From the NCBI RefSeq assembly GCF_025151995.1, contig NZ_CP102290.1, positions 3,410,001-3,474,000 of the forward strand: a stretch of DNA of 64,000 nt, read 5' to 3'. Under the pieces are notes generated by a model. The model saw only the letters and a program-made list of their open reading frames with translations. It was not told where the DNA came from and made no database searches. This stretch comes from Ruminococcus gauvreauii. GTDB taxonomy: Bacteria; Bacillota; Clostridia; Lachnospirales; Lachnospiraceae. A program made the position numbers and the translations under genes. Shown in pieces: positions 25,326 to 33,971 of this stretch (the stretch's first letter is position 1; each line of letters opens with the position of its first letter).

Positions 25326-27197
25326 ATGAGTAAAATTATTGGTATTGACCTTGGAACAACAAACAGCTGTGTAGCTGTAATGGAAGGCGGTCAGCCGACC
25401 GTCATCGCGAATACAGAAGGCGCAAGAACAACACCATCTGTTGTGGCATTTACAAAGACCGGAGAGAGACTGGTCGGAGAACCAGCAAAGCGTCAGGCTG
25501 TAACAAATGCAGACAAAACAATTTCATCTATCAAAAGACATATGGGAAGCGATTACCGTGTGACGATTGATGGTAAAAAATATTCTCCGCAGGAAATTTC
25601 AGCTATGATCCTGCAGAAAATGAAAGCGGACGCAGAGGCATACCTTGGTGAAAAAGTGACAGAAGCTGTGATCACGGTGCCGGCTTACTTTAACGATGCT
25701 CAGCGCCAGGCAACAAAAGATGCCGGAAAGATTGCAGGACTCGAAGTAAAACGTATCATCAACGAGCCGACAGCTGCAGCACTGGCATACGGTCTGGATA
25801 ACGAAAAAGAGCAGAAAATCATGGTTTATGACCTTGGCGGCGGTACCTTCGATGTTTCCATCATTGAGATCGGCGACGGCGTCATCGAGGTTCTCTCTAC
25901 AGCCGGAAACAACAAACTGGGCGGGGATGACTTTGACGCAAAGATCACAGACTACATGCTCGCAGAATTTAAGAAACAGGAAGGCGTCGATCTGTCAAAT
26001 GATAAGATGGCGTTGCAGAGACTGAAAGAGGCAGCAGAGAAGGCGAAAAAAGAACTTTCTTCCGCGACGACAACGAACATCAACCTGCCGTTCATCACGG
26101 CAACAGCTGATGGCCCGAAACATTTTGACATGAATCTGACCAAGGCTAAATTTGATGAACTGACACATGATCTGGTAGAGAAAACAGCAGAGCCGGTAAA
26201 ACGTGCACTCTCAGATGCGGGCATCTCAGCATCCGAACTGGGTAAAGTTCTTCTGGTAGGCGGCTCCACACGTATTCCGGCTGTTCAGGATAAAGTAAAA
26301 CAGCTGACGGGACATGAGCCGAGCAAGACTCTGAACCCGGATGAATGTGTGGCACTGGGTGCTTCCGTACAGGGCGGAAAACTTGCAGGTGATGCGGGCG
26401 CAGGCGACATTCTTCTTCTGGATGTAACACCGCTTTCCCTGTCAATTGAGACCATGGGCGGCGTGGCAACGAGGCTGATTGAAAGAAATACAACGATTCC
26501 GACCAAAAAGAGCCAGATTTTCTCTACGGCGGCAGATAACCAGACGGCCGTTGACATCAACGTGGTTCAGGGAGAGAGACAGTTTGCGAAAGACAATAAG
26601 TCTCTTGGACAGTTCCGACTGGACGGAATCCCGCCTGCAAGAAGAGGTGTGCCGCAGATTGAAGTTACGTTCGACATCGATGCCAACGGTATCGTAAATG
26701 TTTCCGCTAAGGACCTCGGAACAGGTAAGGAGCAGCACATCACGATCACCGCAGGTTCCAATATGTCGGATGACGATATTGAAAAGGCAGTGAGAGAGGC
26801 AGCTGAATTCGAGGCACAGGATAAAAAGCGTAAAGAGGCGATTGATGCGCGCAATGACGCGGATGCGTTCGTATTCCAGACTGAAAAAGCACTGGAAGAA
26901 GCAGGCGATAAGATCGATGCAAATGATAAGACGGCGGTGGAAGCTGATTTGGCAGCACTGAAGGAAATTCTTGCTAAATCCACACCGGAAGAGACCACGG
27001 AAGCGCAGGTTGCAGAAATCAAAGCGGCACAGGAAAAACTGATGCAGAGTGCACAGAAGCTGTTTGCAAAAATGTATGAGCAGACACAGGGAGCAGCAGG
27101 TGCAGACCCGAATATGGGCGGTGCCGGAGCCGGTGCGGGTTCTGAAGCCGGATATGATTCGGATGACGTTGTTGATGCTGATTACAAAGAAGTGTAA
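25326..27197 (+). CDS. dnaK: Molecular chaperone DnaK (Hsp70)
   Basis: An ATP-dependent chaperone of 623 residues. The ATPase domain starts with 'IIGIDLGTTNSCVAVMEGG' and has 'VITVPAYFNDAQRQATKDAG' near 117-136. 'DLGGGTFDVSI' near 174 and 'LVGGSTRIPAVQ' near 310 complete the nucleotide site. The substrate-binding domain begins after the 'DILLLDVTPLSL' linker near 364. The C-terminus is a Gly/Ala-rich tail ending 'DDVVDADYKEV', close to the usual EEVD-like bacterial ending. It has AGGAGG upstream and codon use typical of a highly expressed gene. Confidence 0.98.
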   Translation: MSKIIGIDLGTTNSCVAVMEGGQPTVIANTEGARTTPSVVAFTKTGERLVGEPAKRQAVTNADKTISSIKRHMGSDYRVTIDGKKYSPQEISAMILQKMKADAEAYLGEKVTEAVITVPAYFNDAQRQATKDAGKIAGLEVKRIINEPTAAALAYGLDNEKEQKIMVYDLGGGTFDVSIIEIGDGVIEVLSTAGNNKLGGDDFDAKITDYMLAEFKKQEGVDLSNDKMALQRLKEAAEKAKKELSSATTTNINLPFITATADGPKHFDMNLTKAKFDELTHDLVEKTAEPVKRALSDAGISASELGKVLLVGGSTRIPAVQDKVKQLTGHEPSKTLNPDECVALGASVQGGKLAGDAGAGDILLLDVTPLSLSIETMGGVATRLIERNTTIPTKKSQIFSTAADNQTAVDINVVQGERQFAKDNKSLGQFRLDGIPPARRGVPQIEVTFDIDANGIVNVSAKDLGTGKEQHITITAGSNMSDDDIEKAVREAAEFEAQDKKRKEAIDARNDADAFVFQTEKALEEAGDKIDANDKTAVEADLAALKEILAKSTPEETTEAQVAEIKAAQEKLMQSAQKLFAKMYEQTQGAAGADPNMGGAGAGAGSEAGYDSDDVVDADYKEV

Positions 27198-27204
27198 AAT
27201 AAAA

Positions 27205-27262
27205 GCGTAAGTGACGAAGGCAACTCACGGATACGGCAGGTATTCGTGAGTTGCAGTTACGC
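27205..27262 (+). repeat. Strong stem-loop between dnaK and dnaJ
   Basis: Fifteen-base arms at 27220-27234 and 27240-27254 pair with a single mismatch around a GGCAG loop, and GCGTAA/TTACGC (27205-27210, 27257-27262) adds an outer helix. No U-tract follows, so it is not a normal terminator. It more likely protects or processes the dnaK message and lowers dnaJ expression. Confidence 0.75.
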
Positions 27263-27295
27263 GTACTTAAAAATCGAAAATGAAAGGTGAACATC

Positions 27296-28471
27296 ATGGC
27301 AGAAAAGAGAGATTACTATGAGGTTCTGGGCGTAGACCGTGGTGCAGATGATGCCACTTTAAAAAAAGCATATAGAAAACTCGCAAAACAGTATCATCCG
27401 GATATGAACCCGGGGGATGAGGCTGCTGAGAAGAAATTCAAGGAAGCGACGGAAGCGTATGGAGTATTGAGCGATCCTGAGAAGAGGAAGCAGTATGATC
27501 AGTTCGGCCATGCAGCATTCGAAGGCGGCGCCGGAGGAGGCGGATTCGGCGGGTTTGGCGGCTTTGATTTCAGCGGTCAGGATATGGGAGATATTTTCGG
27601 GGATCTGTTCGGGGATCTGTTTGGAGGCGGTTCCAGAAGGAGAGCAAACAATGGCCCGATGAAGGGGGCGAATCTGCGCGCCGTTATCCATATCACATTC
27701 CAGGAGGCAGTGTTTGGATGTGAAAAAGAGCTGGAGATCAATCTGAAAGATGAATGTGACACGTGCCATGGTACGGGTGCCAAACCCGGAACAGAGCCGC
27801 AGACATGTCCGAAATGTAATGGTGAGGGTCAGGTCGTGTATACGCAGCAGTCCATGTTTGGAATGGTGAGAAATGTGCAGACATGTCCGGAATGTAACGG
27901 AACCGGTAAGGTGATCAAGGAGAAATGTACCTCCTGCCGCGGTACAGGGTATAACACGAACCGCAAGAAGATCAAAGTTACCGTGCCGGCCGGCATTGAT
28001 GACGGACAGAGTATCCGCATCCGCGAAAAGGGCGAACCGGGGAAAAACGGCGGTCCGCGCGGAGATCTGCTGGTAGAGGTTCAGGTTGCACGGCATCCGA
28101 TCTTCCAGAGGCAGGACATGAATATATTCTCCACTGCGCCGATCACATATGCACAGGCGGCGCTGGGCGGCGATGTGAAGATCAGTACTGTGGACGGTGA
28201 CGTGATGTATACGGTGAAGCCCGGGACACAGACGGATACGAAGATACGGCTGAAGGGAAAAGGCGTTCCTTCCCTGCGCAATAAGAGCATTCGAGGGGAT
28301 CATTATGTGACTCTGGTCGTACAGGTGCCGACCAAACTGAACGAGGAGGCCAAAGAGGCGCTGCGCCAGTTTGATGCGGCGTGCGGTAATTCTCCGGCTC
28401 CGGCACATGCCAAAAATACAGAAAAGAAGAAAAGCTTTATGGATAAACTCAAAGAGACATTTGAGGACTGA
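27296..28471 (+). CDS. dnaJ: Co-chaperone DnaJ (Hsp40)
   Basis: Stimulates DnaK ATP hydrolysis and delivers substrates. ATG 27296 is chosen over an in-frame GTG three codons upstream because it follows AAAGGTG at proper distance and gives the canonical 'MAEKRDYYEVLGV' start. The product has 391 residues. The J domain holds the HPD triad in 'YHPDMNPG' near 33. The Gly/Phe-rich stretch spans about 78-105. Four zinc-binding CxxCxGxG repeats ('CDTCHGTG', 'CPKCNGEG', 'CPECNGTG', 'CTSCRGTG') lie between about 155 and 220. Confidence 0.97.
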   Translation: MAEKRDYYEVLGVDRGADDATLKKAYRKLAKQYHPDMNPGDEAAEKKFKEATEAYGVLSDPEKRKQYDQFGHAAFEGGAGGGGFGGFGGFDFSGQDMGDIFGDLFGDLFGGGSRRRANNGPMKGANLRAVIHITFQEAVFGCEKELEINLKDECDTCHGTGAKPGTEPQTCPKCNGEGQVVYTQQSMFGMVRNVQTCPECNGTGKVIKEKCTSCRGTGYNTNRKKIKVTVPAGIDDGQSIRIREKGEPGKNGGPRGDLLVEVQVARHPIFQRQDMNIFSTAPITYAQAALGGDVKISTVDGDVMYTVKPGTQTDTKIRLKGKGVPSLRNKSIRGDHYVTLVVQVPTKLNEEAKEALRQFDAACGNSPAPAHAKNTEKKKSFMDKLKETFED

Positions 28472-28485
28472 CAGCCAATTGAAAA

Positions 28486-28541
28486 ACTGCAATTCCGTTT
28501 TGGACAAATCTGTGTTTCATAACGGTATTGCGGTTTTTTTT
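28486..28541 (+). terminator. Terminator of the dnaK operon
   Basis: Arms at 28486-28499 and 28521-28534 pair with two mismatched or wobble positions, followed by eight T residues. Confidence 0.8.
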
Positions 28542-28581
28542 CTTTTCGTGTATGATATGGTAAGTGACAGGAGCAAAGCTT

Positions 28582-29502
28582 ATGATGAGTACATGGATTG
28601 TGTTCCAGCAGATGCTGGTTGTTTTTATTTTGATTGCGGTCGGTTTTTTCATGTTCCGCTCCGGCCGCTTTTCGCATACGGCTTCGAAGGATCTCTCGGG
28701 ATTGATCACCAATGTGTGTAACCCCGCGATCATGATCGGCAGTGCATTTGGTGATCATGCGGGAACAACCGGCCAGGACCTTCTGACGGCCGTCTTGGCT
28801 GCAGTGGTCATGTATGCGGTTCTTCTGGTGCTGGGATGGCTTCTGCCGCGCATTTTGCGGGTCTCAAAACCGGAACAGAAGTTTTACAGTATGATGACAG
28901 TTTACGGCAACATCGGCTTTATCGGAATTCCGCTTGTGTCTGCGGTTCTGGGCAGTTCCGCCCTCATCTACCTGTCGGTGTTTATTCTGATGTTTAATAT
29001 TCTGATCTATACGCATGGAATGCAGCTGATAACATCGGATGTTCAGGGCGGTGGATTCCAGTGGAGGCGCATGATCAATGTCGGTACCATATCGGGTATG
29101 CTGACGGTGATTATTTTCCTGCTGGACCCTCCGGTTCATCAGGTGATTTCCGACAGCGTTTCCTATATCGGAGGCTGCACCACATTTTTGTCAATGCTGG
29201 TTTTGGGGGGATCGATTGCGAACATGTCGGCAAAAGAAGTATTTGGGGACAAAAAGCTGTACCTTTTTGCTGCCATCCGGTTTTTTCTGATTCCGGCTGC
29301 CGCGGCTGTGGCGCTGAAACCGCTGATCGCAAATGATCTGATACGGGAAATCACAGTATTCTGTCTGGCATTTCCGGTGGCAAACATGCCTCTGATGCTG
29401 GCACAGGAATATAATGCGGACACAAAACTACTGGCGAGAGGGATCATTCTGACTACGCTGCTGTCGATTTTCAGCGTGACACTCTCTGCCGGCTTTATCT
29501 GA
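28582..29502 (+). CDS. AEC family transporter (auxin efflux carrier superfamily)
   Basis: A membrane protein of 306 residues with about ten hydrophobic segments. ATG 28582 is preferred, with AGGAG eight bases upstream. 'GLITNVCNPAIMIG' near 39-52 and 'VYGNIGFIGIPLVSAVLG' near 108-125 are the conserved AEC motifs; the Asn-Pro and Gly-Ile-Pro breaks are typical. 'VFCLAFPVANMPLMLAQEY' near 265 is the second-half counterpart. Members export malonate, malate or other organic acids. The gene sits between dnaJ and prmA, which are adjacent in many Firmicutes, so it looks inserted here. The substrate is unknown. Confidence 0.85.
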   Translation: MMSTWIVFQQMLVVFILIAVGFFMFRSGRFSHTASKDLSGLITNVCNPAIMIGSAFGDHAGTTGQDLLTAVLAAVVMYAVLLVLGWLLPRILRVSKPEQKFYSMMTVYGNIGFIGIPLVSAVLGSSALIYLSVFILMFNILIYTHGMQLITSDVQGGGFQWRRMINVGTISGMLTVIIFLLDPPVHQVISDSVSYIGGCTTFLSMLVLGGSIANMSAKEVFGDKKLYLFAAIRFFLIPAAAAVALKPLIANDLIREITVFCLAFPVANMPLMLAQEYNADTKLLARGIILTTLLSIFSVTLSAGFI

Positions 29503-29534
29503 GCAACCATATCATCGAAAAAGGAGAATAGAGT

Positions 29535-30488
29535 ATGAGATGGAATAAATTCACACTGAAGACGAGGACGGAAGCGGAAGATATCGTTATTTCAACTCTG
29601 GCGGAGGTTGGGATTCAGGGCGTAGAAATTGAGGACAGGCAGCCGCTTACCGAGTCGGACAAACAGCAGATGTTTGTGGATATCCTGCCGGACATGCCGG
29701 CGGATGACGGGATTGCATATCTGAATTTCTATCTGGATGAAGAGGAAGATAAGGAGAGTATCCTGGCAGATGTCAGGGAGGCGCTCGACGAGCTGCGGCT
29801 GTTTATGGATATCGGCGAGGCGACGATTGTGGAATCCCAGACAGAGGACAAGGACTGGATCAATAACTGGAAAGAGTACTTTCGCCAGTTTTATGTGGAT
29901 GATATCCTGATCATCCCGTCCTGGGAAGAGGTAAAGGAAGAGGATAAGGGGAAAATGATCATCCACATTGACCCGGGCACGGCGTTCGGCACCGGCATGC
30001 ATGAGACAACTCAGCTCTGTATCCGCCAGCTGAAAAAATATGTGACTCCGACAACAGAATTGCTGGATGTAGGAACCGGCAGCGGGATTCTGTCGATCGT
30101 GGCGCTGAAACTGGGTGCACGCCATGCGGTAGGGACGGATCTGGATGTCTGCGCCGTTCCGGCGGTTGAGGAGAACAAGGCGGCAAATGATATCGACAGG
30201 GACGCATTCACCATGATGATCGGAAACATCATTGACAACAAAGAGACGCAGGATGCGGTCGGTTATGAGAAATATGATATTGTGGTAGCCAATATCCTGG
30301 CGGATGTGCTGGTTATGCTGACACCTGTGATCGTGAAGCAGATGAAACCGGGCGGAATCTATATTACATCGGGGATCCTTGCTGAAAAGGAAAGTGTTGT
30401 CAGAGATGCAGTGTCGCATGCGGGACTTACCGTGGAGGAAGTGACGTATCAGGGAGAGTGGGTGTCTGTGACAGCGCGGAAACGGTAG
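29535..30488 (+). CDS. prmA: Ribosomal protein L11 methyltransferase
   Basis: Methylates L11 using S-adenosylmethionine. The product has 317 residues. The N-terminal substrate-recognition domain ('MRWNKFTLKTRTEAEDIVI') is followed by a class I methyltransferase domain. 'IDPGTAFGTGMHETTQLC' near 145-162 and the SAM site 'LDVGTGSGILSIVALKLGA' near 178-196 are family signatures, as is 'VVANILADVLVML' near 253. AAAAAGGAG precedes ATG 29535. It runs closely into rsmE. Confidence 0.95.
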   Translation: MRWNKFTLKTRTEAEDIVISTLAEVGIQGVEIEDRQPLTESDKQQMFVDILPDMPADDGIAYLNFYLDEEEDKESILADVREALDELRLFMDIGEATIVESQTEDKDWINNWKEYFRQFYVDDILIIPSWEEVKEEDKGKMIIHIDPGTAFGTGMHETTQLCIRQLKKYVTPTTELLDVGTGSGILSIVALKLGARHAVGTDLDVCAVPAVEENKAANDIDRDAFTMMIGNIIDNKETQDAVGYEKYDIVVANILADVLVMLTPVIVKQMKPGGIYITSGILAEKESVVRDAVSHAGLTVEEVTYQGEWVSVTARKR

Positions 30489-30496
30489 GAGCGGAT

Positions 30497-31234
30497 ATGT
30501 ATCGGTTTTTTGTGAATGAGAATCAGATCAGAGATCATAAAGTTCATATCACCGGCGGGGATGTGAACCATATCAGGAATGTACTGCGGCTGAAACCGGG
30601 AGATGAGGTATGTGTCTCTGACGGGGGAAAGGTGGAATATCACTGCGGTATTCTGGAGTTTCCTGAGGGCGAGGTGCTGCTCGAAGTACAGTATTTGCAG
30701 GAGGAAAACCTGGAGCTTGGATCGCGCATCTACCTCTTTCAGGGACTCCCCAAAAGTGACAAGATGGATACCATCGTCCAGAAGGCTGTTGAACTCGGGG
30801 TTTATCAGATTATTCCTGTGGCAATGAAGCGCTGCGTGGTCAGGCTGGACCAGAAGAAAGAGGAGAACAGAAGAAAGCGCTGGAACAGCATTTCGGAGAG
30901 CGCCGCAAAGCAGGCGGGACGGATGATCGTTCCGGAGGTAAGACCGGTGATGACGTTTGAGGAGGCTGTTGCATATGCAGCGGACTGTGACGTCAGATTA
31001 ATGCCGTATGAGATGGCAGGCGGCATGAAGGAGACCAAAGAACTGCTGGCGGGTATCCGAAAAGGGCAGTCTGTCGCGGTCTTTATCGGACCTGAGGGAG
31101 GATTTGCCGGGGAAGAGGCAGAGCTTGCCCGCAAGAGCGGGATGGAGCTCATCACGCTGGGAAAGAGAATTTTAAGAACGGAGACAGCGGGAATGACAAC
31201 TCTGTCAATCCTGATGTTTTTATTGGAGGAATAG
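30497..31234 (+). CDS. rsmE: 16S rRNA (uracil(1498)-N(3))-methyltransferase
   Basis: Methylates U1498 of 16S rRNA. The ATG at 30497 is chosen because 'MYRFFVNENQI' matches the family N-terminus; the longer frame lies inside prmA. The product has 245 residues. A PUA-like N-terminal domain includes 'HIRNVLRLKPGDEV' near 25-38. The C-terminal SPOUT knot contains 'IGPEGGFAGEEAELA' near 196 and 'LGKRILRTETAGMTTLSIL' near 222-240. It lies eight bases after prmA, in the conserved prmA-rsmE pair. Confidence 0.95.
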   Translation: MYRFFVNENQIRDHKVHITGGDVNHIRNVLRLKPGDEVCVSDGGKVEYHCGILEFPEGEVLLEVQYLQEENLELGSRIYLFQGLPKSDKMDTIVQKAVELGVYQIIPVAMKRCVVRLDQKKEENRRKRWNSISESAAKQAGRMIVPEVRPVMTFEEAVAYAADCDVRLMPYEMAGGMKETKELLAGIRKGQSVAVFIGPEGGFAGEEAELARKSGMELITLGKRILRTETAGMTTLSILMFLLEE

Positions 31235-31243
31235 AGATAGAAG

Positions 31244-32398
31244 ATGGAAGCTTATTTGGATAATTCGGCGACCACGCGGTGTTACCGCGAAGTGTGTGAG
31301 ATTGTCAGCCGCACAATGTATGAGGATTTTGGCAATCCGTCTTCCATGCATTTAAAGGGTATGGAGGCGGAGCGGTACGTCAAAGAGGCGGCATCACAGA
31401 TCGCAGCGACATTGAAGGTGTCTGAGAAGGAAATTTATTTTACGTCAGGCGGGACAGAATCAGATAACTGGGCGCTGATCGGAACGGCAGAAGCCAATAA
31501 GAGACGCGGCAGGCATATCATCATAACGGATATCGAGCATCCGGCGGTCTCGGCTCCGGCATCATTTCTCGAGGACCAGGGGTATGAGGTGACAAGACTG
31601 CCGTCAGACAGTCATGGCTGTATATCAATGGATGATCTCAGGGAGGCAGTGCGGGAGGATACGATTCTTGTGTCCACCATGTACGTCAATAATGAGATCG
31701 GTTCCGTACAGCCGGTGGAGGCCATCGGGGCATTCCTGAAAGAACAGTATCCCGAGGTAGCCTATCACGTGGATGCGATTCAGGCGTACGGGAAATACCG
31801 GATCTGGCCGGAACGTATGGGAATCGATCTGCTGTCGGTCAGCGGTCATAAGATTCACGGTCCGAAGGGCGTCGGGTTTCTGTATGTGAGAAACAAGGTA
31901 AAACTTCATCCGGTTATCCACGGAGGCGGCCAGCAGAATGGCATGCGTTCCGGGACAGATAATGTGCCGGGGATCGCCGGATTGGGATGTGCGGCAGAGA
32001 TGTGCTGCCGTGAACTCGAAGAGCATGCGGAATATATGTACCGCCTGAAGCATCAGCTCACGGATGGCCTGAACGGCATGGAAGATGTCGTGATACATGG
32101 AATGGCTGTATATGACGGGGCTCCGCATATTGTCAACGCATCTTTTATGGGCGTGCGCAGTGAAGTACTTCTGCACGCACTCGAAGAAAAAGGAATCTAT
32201 GTGTCGGCTGGGTCGGCGTGCTCCACGCATAAAAAGAGCAAGAGCCCGACGCTGTCAGCTATCGGCGCCGGTGCGGGGGAAATGGAGTCTGCGGTTCGCT
32301 TCAGCTTTTCAGAGGAGACGACACCGGAGGAGATCACATATACACTGGAAGTTCTCGAAGGGCTGCTGCCGATGCTGCGGCGGTATATGAGACGTTAG
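31244..32398 (+). CDS. Cysteine desulfurase (NifS/IscS class), probable sulfur donor for ThiI
   Basis: A PLP enzyme of 384 residues that takes sulfur from cysteine. 'YLDNSATTRCY' opens the protein. The PLP lysine is in 'SVSGHKIHGPKG' near 203. The mobile active-site Cys lies in 'SAGSACSTHKKSKS' near 325. 'HVDAIQAYGK' near 176 is also conserved. It is nine bases from rsmE and followed after 14 bases by thiI. Paired cysteine desulfurase and thiI genes are known in Firmicutes (NifZ with ThiI in Bacillus), where the enzyme passes persulfide to ThiI for 4-thiouridine formation. Confidence 0.9.
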   Translation: MEAYLDNSATTRCYREVCEIVSRTMYEDFGNPSSMHLKGMEAERYVKEAASQIAATLKVSEKEIYFTSGGTESDNWALIGTAEANKRRGRHIIITDIEHPAVSAPASFLEDQGYEVTRLPSDSHGCISMDDLREAVREDTILVSTMYVNNEIGSVQPVEAIGAFLKEQYPEVAYHVDAIQAYGKYRIWPERMGIDLLSVSGHKIHGPKGVGFLYVRNKVKLHPVIHGGGQQNGMRSGTDNVPGIAGLGCAAEMCCRELEEHAEYMYRLKHQLTDGLNGMEDVVIHGMAVYDGAPHIVNASFMGVRSEVLLHALEEKGIYVSAGSACSTHKKSKSPTLSAIGAGAGEMESAVRFSFSEETTPEEITYTLEVLEGLLPMLRRYMRR

Positions 32399-32412
32399 AA
32401 GGAGAAAATAGT

Positions 32413-33591
32413 ATGTTTACAGCATTTTTGATAAAATATGCCGAGATCGGGATTAAAGGAAAGAACAGATATCTGTTCGAGGATGCGCTGGTGAGGCAGA
32501 TTCGGTTTGCCTTAAAGCCCGTCGAAGGGGAATTTGATGTGACGAGGGAGCAGGGCAGGATCTATGTCATTGCCGGGAGCGCGTTTGATTTCGATGAGAC
32601 TGTGGGGGCGCTGAAGCGTGTGTTCGGGATCTCCGGCATATGTCCGGTCGTCATCGCAGAGGATGAAGGGTTCGAAAAACTGGCACAGGATGTCACCGCG
32701 TACATGGACTGTCAGTATCCGGATAAGAACCGGACATTTAAAGTGAATGTCAGACGCGCGAAGAAATCATATCCCATGAGTTCCATGGAAGCAAACAGCG
32801 AGCTTGGCGGAAGACTGCTGGATGCATTTCCGGAACTGAAAGTGGATGTACACAAGCCGGATATCATGCTCAATGTGGAGATACGAAACAGGATTTATAT
32901 CTATTCTGATATCATTCCGGGACCCGGAGGAATGCCGGTTGGGACGAACGGAAAAGCGATGCTGCTTCTCTCCGGGGGAATTGACAGCCCTGTCGCAGGA
33001 TATATGATAGCAAAGCGGGGGGTTCAGATTGAGGCCGTCTATTTTCATGCTCCGCCGTATACGAGTGAGCGCGCGAAACAGAAGGTTATCGATCTCGCGA
33101 GACTGGTGTCGCGCTACAGCGGACCCATCCGGCTGCATATCGTCAATTTCACGGAAATACAGCTGTATATCTATGATCAGTGTCCGCACGATGAACTTAC
33201 GATCATTATGCGCCGCTATATGATGAAGATTGCAGAGCGTATCGGGAAAGAGACGGGATGTCTGGGCCTGATCACAGGTGAGAGCATCGGACAGGTTGCC
33301 AGCCAGACCATTCAGAGCCTGGCAGCCACCAATGAAGTATGTACGATGCCGGTATTTCGGCCTGTGATCGGATTTGATAAACAGGAGATCGTGGATGTGG
33401 CTCTGAAGATTGATACGTATGAGACATCGATTCAGCCGTTCGAGGACTGCTGCACGATATTTGTGGCAAAGCATCCGGTGACGAAACCGAATCTGAATGC
33501 GATCAAACGATCTGAAGTAAAACTGCAGGAAAAAATAGAGGAAATGCTGGAGACGGCGGTTAACACCGCGGATGCGGTAACAGTCTCCTGA
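32413..33591 (+). CDS. thiI: tRNA 4-thiouridine synthase ThiI
   Basis: Thiolates U8 of tRNA. The product has 392 residues, the short form without a C-terminal rhodanese domain. The N-terminal ferredoxin-like and THUMP domains span about 1-165. The PP-loop 'LLLSGGIDSPVAGYM' near 181-195 binds ATP. 'LITGESIGQVASQT' near 288 and 'FEDCCTIFVAKHPVTKPN' near 343 are family motifs; the latter holds a conserved Cys. Lacking the rhodanese domain, it depends on a separate sulfur carrier, which the adjacent desulfurase supplies. Confidence 0.94.
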   Translation: MFTAFLIKYAEIGIKGKNRYLFEDALVRQIRFALKPVEGEFDVTREQGRIYVIAGSAFDFDETVGALKRVFGISGICPVVIAEDEGFEKLAQDVTAYMDCQYPDKNRTFKVNVRRAKKSYPMSSMEANSELGGRLLDAFPELKVDVHKPDIMLNVEIRNRIYIYSDIIPGPGGMPVGTNGKAMLLLSGGIDSPVAGYMIAKRGVQIEAVYFHAPPYTSERAKQKVIDLARLVSRYSGPIRLHIVNFTEIQLYIYDQCPHDELTIIMRRYMMKIAERIGKETGCLGLITGESIGQVASQTIQSLAATNEVCTMPVFRPVIGFDKQEIVDVALKIDTYETSIQPFEDCCTIFVAKHPVTKPNLNAIKRSEVKLQEKIEEMLETAVNTADAVTVS

Positions 33592-33599
33592 GACAGCAA

Positions 33600-33632
33600 A
33601 AAAGAAAAGGCTTTGCTGAATGCGAAGCCTTT
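33600..33632 (-). terminator. Terminator of the HPr-like gene (usable from both strands)
   Basis: AAAGGCTT at 33606-33613 pairs with AAGCCTTT at 33625-33632. Read on the minus strand it is followed by TTCTTTTTT. It lies between the convergent thiI and HPr-like genes. Confidence 0.75.
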
Positions 33633-33639
33633 GATGATC

Positions 33640-33873
33640 TTAGAGAATATATGGTTCCAGGCTCTTTAATACTTCTTCCAGAGCGTCGCCTTCGGCGTGG
33701 ATGTTCAGGTTGATCGGTTTTGCAAGATCCAGGCTGAAGATTCCCATGATGGATTTTGCGTCGATGACATACCTTCCGGAGACGAGATCGAAGTCAAAAT
33801 CAAATTTGGAGATTTCATTTACAAAGGATTTTACTTTATCGATGGAGTTTAAAGAAATCTGAACTTTTTTCAT
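33640..33873 (-). CDS. HPr-like protein lacking the phosphorylatable histidine
   Basis: A protein of 77 residues, close to the usual 85-88 of HPr. The second half matches HPr: 'IDAKSIMGIFSLDLAKP' near 37-53 aligns with the Ser46 regulatory region, and 'AEGDALEEVLKSLEPYI' with the final helix. The first half has no histidine at all: the TGIHARP-type site is replaced by 'SLNSIDKVKSFVNE'. It therefore cannot act as a PTS phosphocarrier. A regulatory role, as for Crh (which keeps Ser46 but not His15), is possible; here Ser41 would be the equivalent site. Only a ribosome-binding GAGGG precedes it and it stands alone on the minus strand. Confidence 0.8.
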   Translation of the reverse strand: MKKVQISLNSIDKVKSFVNEISKFDFDFDLVSGRYVIDAKSIMGIFSLDLAKPINLNIHAEGDALEEVLKSLEPYIL

Positions 33874-33971
33874 AATAATGTTCCCTCCCTTAATTTATTA
33901 ATGATGATATGAACATCTTACATTTTATGGATGGGAAAGTCAAGGGCAAACACATAAAACGGAGGTAAAAC

